Assembly: GCF_029870285.1 (NCBI RefSeq)
Contig: NZ_JACSYA010000016.1
Location: forward strand, 52,029-116,028
Length of the DNA: 64,000 bases
Source: Delftia sp. PS-11
GTDB lineage: Bacteria > Pseudomonadota > Gammaproteobacteria > Burkholderiales > Burkholderiaceae_C
Direction: 5' to 3'
In this document: positions 55,190 through 63,253 of the stretch, one piece after another
Numbering within the stretch: position 1 is the stretch's first letter
Layout of the letters: each line of letters starts with the position of its first letter
The notes under the pieces: generated by a model
Told to the model about the DNA's origin: nothing
The model's input: only the letters and a program-made list of their open reading frames with translations
Database searches by the model: none
Program-made: the position numbers and the translations under genes

Positions 55190-56502
55190 TGACGCCCATC
55201 CGTGTGCCAGGCGTGGGCGAGGCTGTCGCAGGGCTGGACTGGATCGAGTTGCCGGGCGTGGACACCCATGGCGTCGAGATGCGCCAGTTCGCGCGCAGCG
55301 CCAATGCACAGTGGCAATTTGCCTGGAAGCTGGCGGGCAAAGCAACGCCACTCGTTGCATTCATCCCTGATGGCGTTGCCAAAAAAGCGCCAGTCGCGGC
55401 GGCAGCGCTGGTGCATGCCGCGATTCCCGACGAGCAGACCTGCATCACCTTGATCGACCTGCAGAGCGACGATAGCGAGGGCGATACCGGCACAAGCATC
55501 AAATACTGGTTGTTTGCCACAGTCGAGGGGGTACCTGCCAAGCGCATGGATTTCGTGGGCAACGCGAATGATATTCGCAGCCTCATCCTGGACTTTTTGA
55601 GCCATCTGACAGACAGAGAAGGCGTTGCGGTCTACACCGACCTGGACGAGCTGTTTGACACGCTGCCCTACCGCTTTGACATCCGTCCGTTTTCACTGGA
55701 CATCCTGCGGCATTCGCTGACAAAAAAGGACTACTCGCGGGCCAGATTCGAGCGTTACCGGCCTGTGTCGCTCAAGGTGACAGGCCTGCTGGTCCTGGCC
55801 GCACTGGGCGGGCTGGGCTACCTGCTGGCCCAGGAAGAGATCGAGCAGATCCAGCGCCGTGAAGCAGCGCAGGCGCGCCAGCGCGAAATCGCACGCAAGA
55901 CCGCCGAGTTGGCCCAAGCCATTGAGGCAGGCATCAACGCAGCGCCGCAGGCGACAGCAGCGCTGCCGGCCTACGCCAAGGCACTGCAGGATCTGCCGCT
56001 GCAGATCAGCGGCTGGCGTCTGCAGGACATCGACTGCAAGGCCGGCGCCTGCACGCTGACCTACAAGGGCAGACCGCTGGCCACCTGGCGTGGCTACATG
56101 CTGACCAAGCCCTCGACCTGGCCCGCACCGGCATTCACCGAAACCGCAACGGTGATCCAGGAGCTGCCCGTGGAGATGGCCCTGGGCGAGCGGCGTGCTG
56201 CGGCCGCGCTTTCCACGCGCGAAGCCGTGCGCTACGCCATGGGCAACTTGGCCCAAGTCGTCGCACCTGTCGGCCTGCAGCTGAGCCTGCAGCCCACGTG
56301 GGAGCGTGTGGTCGCGCAAGGCCAGCAAGGCGACGGCTTGAGCATTCCGATGCGCACCACGTTCACCCTGACCGGCCCAGCTGCACTGCTTGGCGACATG
56401 GCCACCAAGCTGCCGGCTGCAGCCGGCATTACCAGCGTCCAGATCAAGCTGGACGAGAAAACCACATTCGAAGTGAGAGGTGAAGCCTATGCGCGCCCGT
56501 AA
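55189..56502 (+). CDS. pilO: PilO, type IVB pilus inner-membrane assembly protein
   Basis: 437 residues. A cytoplasmic N-terminal domain (MRQFARSANAQWQFAWKLAG) is followed by one transmembrane helix (VTGLLVLAALGGLGYLLAQ, about 197-216), a coiled coil (EEIEQIQRREAAQARQREIA) and a periplasmic domain. This is the PilO2/BfpC-like layout in which the N-domain recruits the pilus ATPase. One-base overlap with pilN. Confidence 0.9.
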   Translation: MTPIRVPGVGEAVAGLDWIELPGVDTHGVEMRQFARSANAQWQFAWKLAGKATPLVAFIPDGVAKKAPVAAAALVHAAIPDEQTCITLIDLQSDDSEGDTGTSIKYWLFATVEGVPAKRMDFVGNANDIRSLILDFLSHLTDREGVAVYTDLDELFDTLPYRFDIRPFSLDILRHSLTKKDYSRARFERYRPVSLKVTGLLVLAALGGLGYLLAQEEIEQIQRREAAQARQREIARKTAELAQAIEAGINAAPQATAALPAYAKALQDLPLQISGWRLQDIDCKAGACTLTYKGRPLATWRGYMLTKPSTWPAPAFTETATVIQELPVEMALGERRAAAALSTREAVRYAMGNLAQVVAPVGLQLSLQPTWERVVAQGQQGDGLSIPMRTTFTLTGPAALLGDMATKLPAAAGITSVQIKLDEKTTFEVRGEAYARP

Positions 56503-57040
56503 TTTCTTCCCATTCAGCGCACTCGCTCTCGCGCTGATGCCGCTATTCGCTCAATCCGCCGAAACCACAGTCGATGGTCACGTCGATACATTCGGCAAGC
56601 TCCTGGCCAAGCAAGTGGAGCTCATTGACTCGGAGCTCGATGCCAAGATCCGCGCCGTGCAAGCGCAAGGCAAGCCCCAAAACAGTACAGCCCAAGGCCC
56701 GGTGATCGCCAGTCCGCTGCCGGAAGCCAAGCAGGAGATCAGCGATCAAGAGCCCATCGTAGAAGCTATATGGGGCATGGCCGGTAAAGAGGTGGCGGAA
56801 GTTGTCTACAAGGGCAGGCGCGTCGCCATTTCGATGCAAGAGCCATATATCTCACGACTGGATGGCTGGAAGCTGGAGCGCATCAGCAACTTCGAAATTG
56901 TGCTGATCAAGACAGATCACAACAGGGTCAGTCAGAGAAGGGCCATCACCTTGAACTGGGGACTCGGCAATAGCTCCAAAGCCAGCGATATGCCAGCACT
57001 GCCTTCTAGCAATTTTATGCCTGCCTCAATCGGCAGGTAA
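56489..57040 (+). CDS. pilP: PilP, type IVB pilus biogenesis protein
   Basis: 183 residues with a signal peptide (FSALALALMPLFAQSA). The C-terminal domain carries IVEAIWGMAGKEVAEVVYKG and ISRLDGWKLERISNFEIVL, typical of IncI/ICE PilP. It is periplasmic and likely bridges PilO and PilN. It overlaps pilO by 14 bp. Confidence 0.86.
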   Translation: MRARNFFPFSALALALMPLFAQSAETTVDGHVDTFGKLLAKQVELIDSELDAKIRAVQAQGKPQNSTAQGPVIASPLPEAKQEISDQEPIVEAIWGMAGKEVAEVVYKGRRVAISMQEPYISRLDGWKLERISNFEIVLIKTDHNRVSQRRAITLNWGLGNSSKASDMPALPSSNFMPASIGR

Positions 57041-57052
57041 GGAGCCATCGTC

Positions 57053-58735
57053 ATGCTGCAAGCGATCATGGGCACTACAGATAGTGATCCCAGAAAAGAC
57101 AAGCCACACGATCAAGATCAATTATTGAAGGCGCAGATCATCGGAAGGATGCGCCAAGTCGGCAGGATTTCCGACCGCCAACAGATCAAGAGTTTCCGGG
57201 AATCCATCGGAAGAAAGGTGGGTGTTTCTGGAAACAATCTTTCATTGCTCGCTGTTCTCGATCTGGGGGGCCGTGAGGTGGTGCTGCTGGTCGCAGAAAA
57301 GCTGGCCGGCCAGCCTGCGCACATGGAGTTGCGTGATCGACTGATCAAGGAGCACTACAAGCTGGTGGACGAGCGCCTGGCTGACGTTGCCGTCATTGCT
57401 GTGCTCAATGAGGCCATCGGTCGAAGAGTCAATGACGCCGCAGCCAGCGATGTGAATCCCCTGGTTGAAGAGTTGTTTTCATATGCCGTGACACAGCAGT
57501 CCACCGACATACATTTGTGCTGCCGTGAAAAGACGGGAATGTCTTTGCTGCGGATTCACAGCAGGATTTTTCGCTATCGTCAATATGATGTGGAAACCTG
57601 CCAGCAGATGGCCGGCTACATGTTCTCGATCATGTCAGAGCCGCGCTCGCAAAGCACGGGCACGTTCTCGCTAGAGAACAAGTCCATGAGCTGCATGATC
57701 CGGTTTTCGCACAAAGGTCTGAGCTATAAGCTGCGCTACAAATTCATCCGCCTGGCCGATGGCTGGGATGTGATCATCCGCGTGCTGCCTTTGGAAATTC
57801 CCGGCGCCAACAACAAGACATTTGCCGATCTTGGCTATGAAGAAAGCCAGATTCGAATGCTGGAGTTGAGCGTGACCAAGTCGATTGGCTTGATTGCGAT
57901 TACCGGGCCTACAGGCTCTGGCAAGTCAACCACGCTCAAAACCATGATGGAGTTCGATCCCAAGCGGCAACTCAAGAAGCGATATGCCGTCGAAGATCCC
58001 GTGGAGTACAAAATCTTCGGTGTCTCGCAAATATCGATTCAGCGCAGCGATCATGAGCAAGAAGATGATGGCAAAGCCTGGGGCGGTGTGCTGCGTGATG
58101 TGCTGCGTGCAGACCCAAATGACATCATGGTCGGTGAGACACGCGACAAAGCCACAGCGAAGATCGTCGCGGACTTTGTGCTGACGGGCCACAAGATTTA
58201 CACCACGCTGCACACAGCCTCGGCCATCGGCTCGGTACTTCGGCTGTCCCGCCTGGGGCTTGACCGCCAGGTGCTCTCGGATCGCCAATTTATTGCCTGC
58301 CTGATCTTTCAGCGGCTGCTGCCCGTGCTGTGCAGCCATTGCAAAAAGCCCGCTGCAGACGTGCTGAGTGCCCGCAGCAAGCATCTTCTGATGAATAAAT
58401 TCGGGCTCGACATCAGCAGCATCTATTGCTGCAACGATACAGGCTGCGAGCATTGCGGAAACCGTGGCATCGTCGGCTCCACCGTCGTTGCCGAAGTGCT
58501 CACGCCCGATAAAGTTTTGCGGCAGCATATTGCAGAAGGCAACGATGACAAGGCCGAGCAGTATTGGAGAAACAGTCGCACCGCTGCTTTCGATGAACCA
58601 GATATGGTGGGCAAAACGGCTTTTGAGCATGGCCTTTACAAAGTGTCTCAAGGTTTGATCGACCCGCGCGATTTGGAAATCGAATTTGAGCCACTGGAAA
58701 GCTATGAAATCGTGCAGCAGGGAGATGCGCCATGA
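57053..58735 (+). CDS. pilQ: PilQ, type IVB pilus assembly ATPase (GspE family)
   Basis: 560 residues. Walker A ITGPTGSGKSTTLK (about 283-296), Asp box region DPVEYKIFGVSQISIQ, Walker B LRADPNDIMVGETRD and His box TGHKIYTTLHTASA are all present. Near the C-terminus there is a four-cysteine zinc site (CSHCKK and CEHC). It powers pilin polymerisation at the inner membrane with PilO and PilR. Overlaps pilR by 4 bp. Confidence 0.95.
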   Translation: MLQAIMGTTDSDPRKDKPHDQDQLLKAQIIGRMRQVGRISDRQQIKSFRESIGRKVGVSGNNLSLLAVLDLGGREVVLLVAEKLAGQPAHMELRDRLIKEHYKLVDERLADVAVIAVLNEAIGRRVNDAAASDVNPLVEELFSYAVTQQSTDIHLCCREKTGMSLLRIHSRIFRYRQYDVETCQQMAGYMFSIMSEPRSQSTGTFSLENKSMSCMIRFSHKGLSYKLRYKFIRLADGWDVIIRVLPLEIPGANNKTFADLGYEESQIRMLELSVTKSIGLIAITGPTGSGKSTTLKTMMEFDPKRQLKKRYAVEDPVEYKIFGVSQISIQRSDHEQEDDGKAWGGVLRDVLRADPNDIMVGETRDKATAKIVADFVLTGHKIYTTLHTASAIGSVLRLSRLGLDRQVLSDRQFIACLIFQRLLPVLCSHCKKPAADVLSARSKHLLMNKFGLDISSIYCCNDTGCEHCGNRGIVGSTVVAEVLTPDKVLRQHIAEGNDDKAEQYWRNSRTAAFDEPDMVGKTAFEHGLYKVSQGLIDPRDLEIEFEPLESYEIVQQGDAP

Positions 58736-59796
58736 GCCTGGCACTCAAGCTGTCCAAGCTGCGGTTCAAGCTGTTTTCCAGCCACCGGCAGGATTTCTAT
58801 GAAGACTTCGCATCAGCCCTGCGCGATGGAGCATCCAGCCATACCCGTTTGAAGAAGCTCTCTGAGCGTTCTCGTCGGCGTAAAACTGGGTGGACTTTGC
58901 TGTATCAGCATTGGCTGCACAAGATGAAGCGCATGTCATTCGCCAATGCGCTGCAGCACACAGCACCCTCCTACGAGGTCATGGTGCTGACAGCAGCAGA
59001 AGAAGATGGTCGTCTCGAAGAAGCAATGCTGTACCTGGGCAGAAGCCTGCGCCTGCTACGAAAAATCAAGGGCATTTATTTCATGTCTTTGATTTCTCCT
59101 ATTTTGTCATTTGCTGTGATATTGGCGTTCTTTGTCTCGTATGCACTTGTGATTGCGCCGCAGAACATTCAGACCTTGCCGATTGAAAAATGGCCTCCGC
59201 TGAGCCATGGCATTTATACGGTTTCAAATGCGCTGGTCACGCATTGGATGGGATTCCTGTCTTTTGCGGTAGTTATTGGTTCCCTCATCATCTGGAGTCG
59301 TCCCAACTGGTATGGCCGTAGTCGGCGGCTGGTTGACAAAATTCCTCTGCTGCCGTGGTCTGGATACCGTGAAAGTTCTGCAAACACCTTCCTGCTATCG
59401 CTTGCCATACTTTTGCAGTCCAACAACCACGGCATGAAAGCATCCATGGAAAGAATGCGCCAGTATTCCAGTCCATGGCTGGCTTGGCACATCAATACGA
59501 TGCTGCAAAGACTCTCCAAGGCACCAGACAATCCGGCGCTGGCACTGGAGACAGGGATTTTTTCCCAACGCATCATGGACCGGATTGAAGATTATTCTGA
59601 AAGATCAGATTTTTACAAGGCCATGCACACAATTGCCTTCGATCACGGCGAGTCAGCGGTTGAAGCTGCTGAGAAAAAAGCTGTTTTTATTGGCCTGATA
59701 GCAATGCTATTCAGTGCCATGGCTATCGGCTTGATTTTCATGGGCAATCTGGAGTTCAACGGGGAAATAGAAAGGTATATAAGTCAGACAAAGTAA
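58732..59796 (+). CDS. pilR: PilR, type IVB pilus inner-membrane platform protein (GspF-like)
   Basis: 354 residues. The T2SF cytoplasmic domain (FYEDFASALRDGASSHTRLK, VLTAAEEDGRLEEAMLYLGR) occurs once clearly and again degenerately. Three membrane segments are visible (FMSLISPILSFAVILAFFVS, WMGFLSFAVVIGSLIIW, FIGLIAMLFSAMAIGLIFMG). It couples the ATPase to pilin extraction. Confidence 0.9.
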   Translation: MSLALKLSKLRFKLFSSHRQDFYEDFASALRDGASSHTRLKKLSERSRRRKTGWTLLYQHWLHKMKRMSFANALQHTAPSYEVMVLTAAEEDGRLEEAMLYLGRSLRLLRKIKGIYFMSLISPILSFAVILAFFVSYALVIAPQNIQTLPIEKWPPLSHGIYTVSNALVTHWMGFLSFAVVIGSLIIWSRPNWYGRSRRLVDKIPLLPWSGYRESSANTFLLSLAILLQSNNHGMKASMERMRQYSSPWLAWHINTMLQRLSKAPDNPALALETGIFSQRIMDRIEDYSERSDFYKAMHTIAFDHGESAVEAAEKKAVFIGLIAMLFSAMAIGLIFMGNLEFNGEIERYISQTK

Positions 59797-59856
59797 ATAT
59801 TGCACTCAGAAATTCACTTCACCCACCACCATCGCAACCTCATCAACGCAAATATC

Positions 59857-60405
59857 ATGAATCAACCCAAGAAACTCAAGGCACAAAAAGGCTTCACCAT
59901 CACCGAACTGGCGATTGTCATCTTGCTCGGCGGTATTTTTCTTGCCGCCGTCTGGCCGCAGATGGCAAAGATCCTGTCTGGATCGCGGGCGAGCAAGATC
60001 ACCAACGAGCTCAACCTGGTCATTCCCACCATCCAGACGGCCTACCAGAACCGGGCCTCCTACAACGGCCTGACCACGCAGCAGGTGGCCACGAATCGCT
60101 GGATCAGCGACAACTTTCTGGAGATGAATGCCGGCACACCGACGGGCGGCATTGTGACCCAGTGGGGGACGATGGCCTTTGCGACTGCAGCATCCAACAC
60201 CCAGGTGCAGCTGACCATGGACAACATCCCCTCGCGTGAGTGCTCGAAGATCGCAGAGGCGTTCAGCAGCAACATGTTCCTGACCGCATCGATCAACGGC
60301 GCAGCCGTCAAGACCGCGACAACGGACCTGGACGTGACAGCCGTGGGCACGCAGTGCAACGCGAACGCTGCGAATACCCTCGTCATCACCTTCGGGCGGG
60401 CTTGA
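59857..60405 (+). CDS. pilS: PilS, type IVB major prepilin
   Basis: 182 residues. The class III/IV prepilin signature QKGFTITELAIVILLGGIFL is present, with cleavage G/F after a short basic leader and Glu+5. The mature pilin has two cysteines (RECSK and GTQCNA) as in type IVB pilins with a C-terminal disulfide loop. I chose MNQPKK at 59857; an in-frame start at 59800 would give an overly long leader. No prepilin peptidase gene lies nearby. Confidence 0.92.
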   Translation: MNQPKKLKAQKGFTITELAIVILLGGIFLAAVWPQMAKILSGSRASKITNELNLVIPTIQTAYQNRASYNGLTTQQVATNRWISDNFLEMNAGTPTGGIVTQWGTMAFATAASNTQVQLTMDNIPSRECSKIAEAFSSNMFLTASINGAAVKTATTDLDVTAVGTQCNANAANTLVITFGRA

Positions 60406-60407
60406 GC

Positions 60408-61301
60408 ATGAATGCGCAAGCCATCACCGATGTGCATATGTCCGTGGAAAGCAGTGGCGCGGCCATTGTGTTTCCCGGACAAAAGCCTGCAGAGCCAGAG
60501 CACAGGCCCATGCTGGAGGAGCTTGCCCAGCTGATCAAGCTCAACCCTGCGGCCAAAAAGCAGGGCCTGCAGGACGGCAGCCGCTGGCGGGTCCAGAAAA
60601 TGCGCGAAGGCCGGTATGCGCTGCGCAGGCTGCGCGACACAACGCCTGAGCTGGACAGGCTCGGCCTGCCCCAGTGGATCAAAGCCCTGCTCTTGAACCA
60701 CAAGATGCGCGAGCAAGGCGGGCTGGTCGTGATCTGCGGCCTGACAGGCGCAGGCAAGACCACCACCTGGTCGGCCACGATCGCGGCGCGCTTGCGCCAC
60801 CACGGCGGCTACTGCCTGACGATCGAAGATCCGCCTGAGGATCTGCTGGAGGGAGAGCACGGCAGCGGCTACTGCGAGCAGATCGACGCCGATGGCGTGG
60901 GCGGCTACAGCGCCGCCATCCATGCAGCCCTGCGGTGCTTTCCGGCGAAAGACCAGTCGATGCTCGGCTACGGCGAGGTGCGCGATGCCGCCACAGCTGC
61001 CGAGTTGCTGCGTGTGGCCGTAGATGGTCACCTGGTGCTCGTCACGATGCATGCCAAGAGCATTCCTGCAGGCCTGCAGCGCCTGGCGGCGCTGGCCAAG
61101 GCCGCGGGCGAGGACGACGCGAACGAATTGCTGTCCACGAGCTTTCAGCTCGCTGTGCATCAGCGATTCGATCAGGGCGGGCCGCTGGTGGCCACTGCCC
61201 TGCCCCGCGACAACAAAGTCTCTGCACACATCAAAAACGGAGACTTTGGCGCGCTGAAAGAAGAGGTCGATCGCCACCTCCTCAAAAGCCACAACAACTG
61301 A
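60408..61301 (+). CDS. PilT/VirB11-type secretion ATPase of the pilus operon
   Basis: 297 residues, shorter than PilT because the N-terminal domain is reduced. Walker A is ICGLTGAGKTTTWS (about 107-120), Asp box LTIEDPPEDLLEGE, Walker B-like GYGEVRDAATAAELL and His box VLVTMHAKSIPAGLQR. In ICE pil operons a second ATPase at this place is called PilT2 and may retract the pilus. Some Walker B residues differ from the consensus LRDPD. Confidence 0.85.
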   Translation: MNAQAITDVHMSVESSGAAIVFPGQKPAEPEHRPMLEELAQLIKLNPAAKKQGLQDGSRWRVQKMREGRYALRRLRDTTPELDRLGLPQWIKALLLNHKMREQGGLVVICGLTGAGKTTTWSATIAARLRHHGGYCLTIEDPPEDLLEGEHGSGYCEQIDADGVGGYSAAIHAALRCFPAKDQSMLGYGEVRDAATAAELLRVAVDGHLVLVTMHAKSIPAGLQRLAALAKAAGEDDANELLSTSFQLAVHQRFDQGGPLVATALPRDNKVSAHIKNGDFGALKEEVDRHLLKSHNN

Positions 61302-61313
61302 AGCGAGATCGCC

Positions 61314-62516
61314 ATGAAGTATCAATCCGCGCCCGGCTCATCCCAGCAGGGCTTCTTGCTGGTCCAGCTTGCGCTCTTTGTGGTCCTGTTCTCAGGCGTC
61401 CTGGCCTATGCAGGGCATCTGTACTGGCAGCGCAATGTACGCACGATTGCCGACGACCGGGCGCGGCTTGTAGGAGCGGCCCTGGCCAACGTCAATGACG
61501 CCACCAAAACCTACATGACGACATTCTTCACGCAGATTCAGCGTGGCCAGGCGGTCACCATGGGCTCGTACACAGTGCCGGCCAGCCGTGTGCGTGCACC
61601 CACCACTGCGGATCTGCGTGACCTGGGCATGCTTGCAGCCCGCTCTGCAGGCCCCATCGTCTACAACGGCGTGGAGCTGGGCTTCAACGTGGCGATCACG
61701 GTGGACACATCCGGTGGCTGCGTGGTGCCCACATGCAACCTGCGCTCTGTTGTCTCGTCCACTGTCCCCATGCTCGACGCACGCACAGGCTTGCCCGACG
61801 TGCGCCGCGCAACGATCGCTGCAGCGACAGCGAGCCCTGGCAATGCCGGCGTGGCCATGCCCACGGCCATGGACGGCAATCCCGGCATTTTTGTGAGCCA
61901 GGACGGCAATCAGGTTGGGCTCAACGCATCAGGCACGGCAGGCGTGATCGGCATCATGAACGGCTACGACAGCGCTGGCTTCATGGAGTTTGACCGGCGC
62001 GACGGCAGCCTGCCGCGCACGGGCAGCATCAACATGCAGGACGTGATGGGCGCACGGCACGACATCAACCGCGCCGGCGCCGTGGGCGCACAAACCGTGA
62101 CTGCCGAGGGCCGGATCAAAACAGGCGAGTACCTAGACCTGGACAACCCAATCGTCAAGGAGGGTGACACGTGCGAGAAGGACGGCCTGGTGGGACGAGC
62201 AGACAAGGGCTTGATACTTTCTTGCCAATCCGGTGTGTGGAAGGCAGCCGCTGGGTTAGGTAATTTAACGCACTACAATCAACTCCCGGCATACTCATAT
62301 GCAGGAGTCATTGCTGTAAATCCGATGTCTTCAACCTATGGGAACTGTACGGCTGGCCCATACACTGGTCAGTATAAATCTGCCTACCTATCATGCACTG
62401 CTATACCTCCTGGTCAATGTATTCCTTGCAATAACAATGGCCCTTATGCATCATATATTCCAGAGTGTGAAGAAAAATGGACTCCCTCTGGAAGCATTTG
62501 CATGAAAATAAAATAA
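61314..62516 (+). CDS. pilV: PilV, minor pilin/tip adhesin with shufflon C-terminus (cassette A expressed)
   Basis: 400 residues. A prepilin-type leader (SSQQGFLLVQLALFVVLFSG) is followed by a constant region to about residue 303. It then enters the site-specific recombination site sfx, read as CQSGVW, and continues into cassette A (about 95 residues, ending CMKIK). The cassette is A+T-rich and Cys-rich (SCTAIPPGQCIPC), unlike the GC-rich constant part. In IncI1 plasmids the PilV tip binds recipient lipopolysaccharide and the C-terminus sets recipient specificity in liquid mating; the same role is inferred here. Confidence 0.95.
   Translation: MKYQSAPGSSQQGFLLVQLALFVVLFSGVLAYAGHLYWQRNVRTIADDRARLVGAALANVNDATKTYMTTFFTQIQRGQAVTMGSYTVPASRVRAPTTADLRDLGMLAARSAGPIVYNGVELGFNVAITVDTSGGCVVPTCNLRSVVSSTVPMLDARTGLPDVRRATIAAATASPGNAGVAMPTAMDGNPGIFVSQDGNQVGLNASGTAGVIGIMNGYDSAGFMEFDRRDGSLPRTGSINMQDVMGARHDINRAGAVGAQTVTAEGRIKTGEYLDLDNPIVKEGDTCEKDGLVGRADKGLILSCQSGVWKAAAGLGNLTHYNQLPAYSYAGVIAVNPMSSTYGNCTAGPYTGQYKSAYLSCTAIPPGQCIPCNNNGPYASYIPECEEKWTPSGSICMKIK
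62222..62240 (+). repeat. Shufflon site sfx1
   Basis: TTGCCAATCCGGTGTGTGG. It matches the R64 shufflon consensus GTGCCAATCCGGTNNGTGG except for the first base. It lies in frame at the constant/variable junction of pilV. Confidence 0.95.
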
Positions 62517-62517
62517 A

Positions 62518-62820
62518 TTAATTCAACCAGGGAATAGTTACGTCGGGCGGCCCTACAATAACTACTCCTGCTGGAGTTAGATGTACAAACGTTCCAGTAT
62601 GAAAGCAGGTAATTAAAGTATTTGGCATGCTGATGCAGCCCATGGCGTCATAATCTCGGCGCATGAGACCAACTCCAGATTTGTAAAATGATGAGCAGCC
62701 GTTATCTCCATAAAGGCACCCCTCTATCCTTCCGGAAACCAATCTGAAATTAATGGTTCGTCGGCCTGTGTAGTCAGACTCTTTACCAAGCACTAGCCGT
62801 GAAGATCCAGGCATGGGGCG
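62518..62820 (-). other. Silent pilV C-terminal cassette B
   Basis: Read from sfx2 on the minus strand, the frame continues CQSGVW with RPMPGSSRLVLGKESDYTGR and ends VTIPWLN at 62518. It is about 100 codons and unrelated to cassette A beyond the sfx. Its stop lies one base from the stop of cassette A, so the sfx1-sfx2 segment holds two cassettes back to back. Inversion between sfx1 and sfx2 would swap A for B. Confidence 0.9.
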
Positions 62821-62839
62821 CCACACACCGGATTGGCAA
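62821..62839 (-). repeat. Shufflon site sfx2
   Basis: Identical 19-bp copy of sfx1 on the minus strand, hence inverted relative to sfx1 and direct relative to sfx3. Confidence 0.95.
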
Positions 62840-62853
62840 AGCAACGCCATCTA

Positions 62854-63144
62854 TCAATTTTTTATACATCTTATCTCACGATAGCCGATGTAGAAAAATA
62901 TTTGAGCCGTCAAACTCCATCCAGAATCACAAGCAACTCCATATGTTGGAGATTCATTTTGCTTGCTTGCGCAAGAAATACACTGACCAGGAGGTATTGC
63001 CGTACATGATACAAATCGAGCGCCGTAATCAAGCCCTGGTTGACAAAAGCCATCGACTGGCTCGCCTGTTGCAACCAATCCAGCAACTGCTCCTGGCGGA
63101 AGCTGGCTATAGTGAGACAACGCACCTGATCCGGCAGCTGCCTT
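62854..63144 (-). other. Silent pilV C-terminal cassette C
   Basis: Read from sfx3 on the minus strand: CQSGVWKAAAGSGALSHYSQ onward to a stop at 62854 (about 97 codons). It is related to cassette A (shared WKAAAG and SCTAIPPGQCI words) but differs in loops and C-terminus. Inversion between sfx1 and sfx3 would place it behind the pilV constant region. Confidence 0.9.
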
Positions 63145-63163
63145 CCACACACCGGATTGGCAA
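63145..63163 (-). repeat. Shufflon site sfx3
   Basis: Third identical 19-bp site on the minus strand, at the outer end of cassette C. It marks the right border of the shufflon, about 90 bp before the recombinase remnant. Confidence 0.95.
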
Positions 63164-63253
63164 GAAGGCATCCTAAAAAATGTCTAACCACTTGTTTTTA
63201 AATTGTTATTTTGAAAAGTGGTTGACATTTTATTGAAAATAAAGTGTTAACCC

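Noticed and set aside
60060..61325. 421-codon minus-strand frame across pilS and the PilT-like ATPase
   Set aside because: Antisense shadow spanning two good plus-strand genes.
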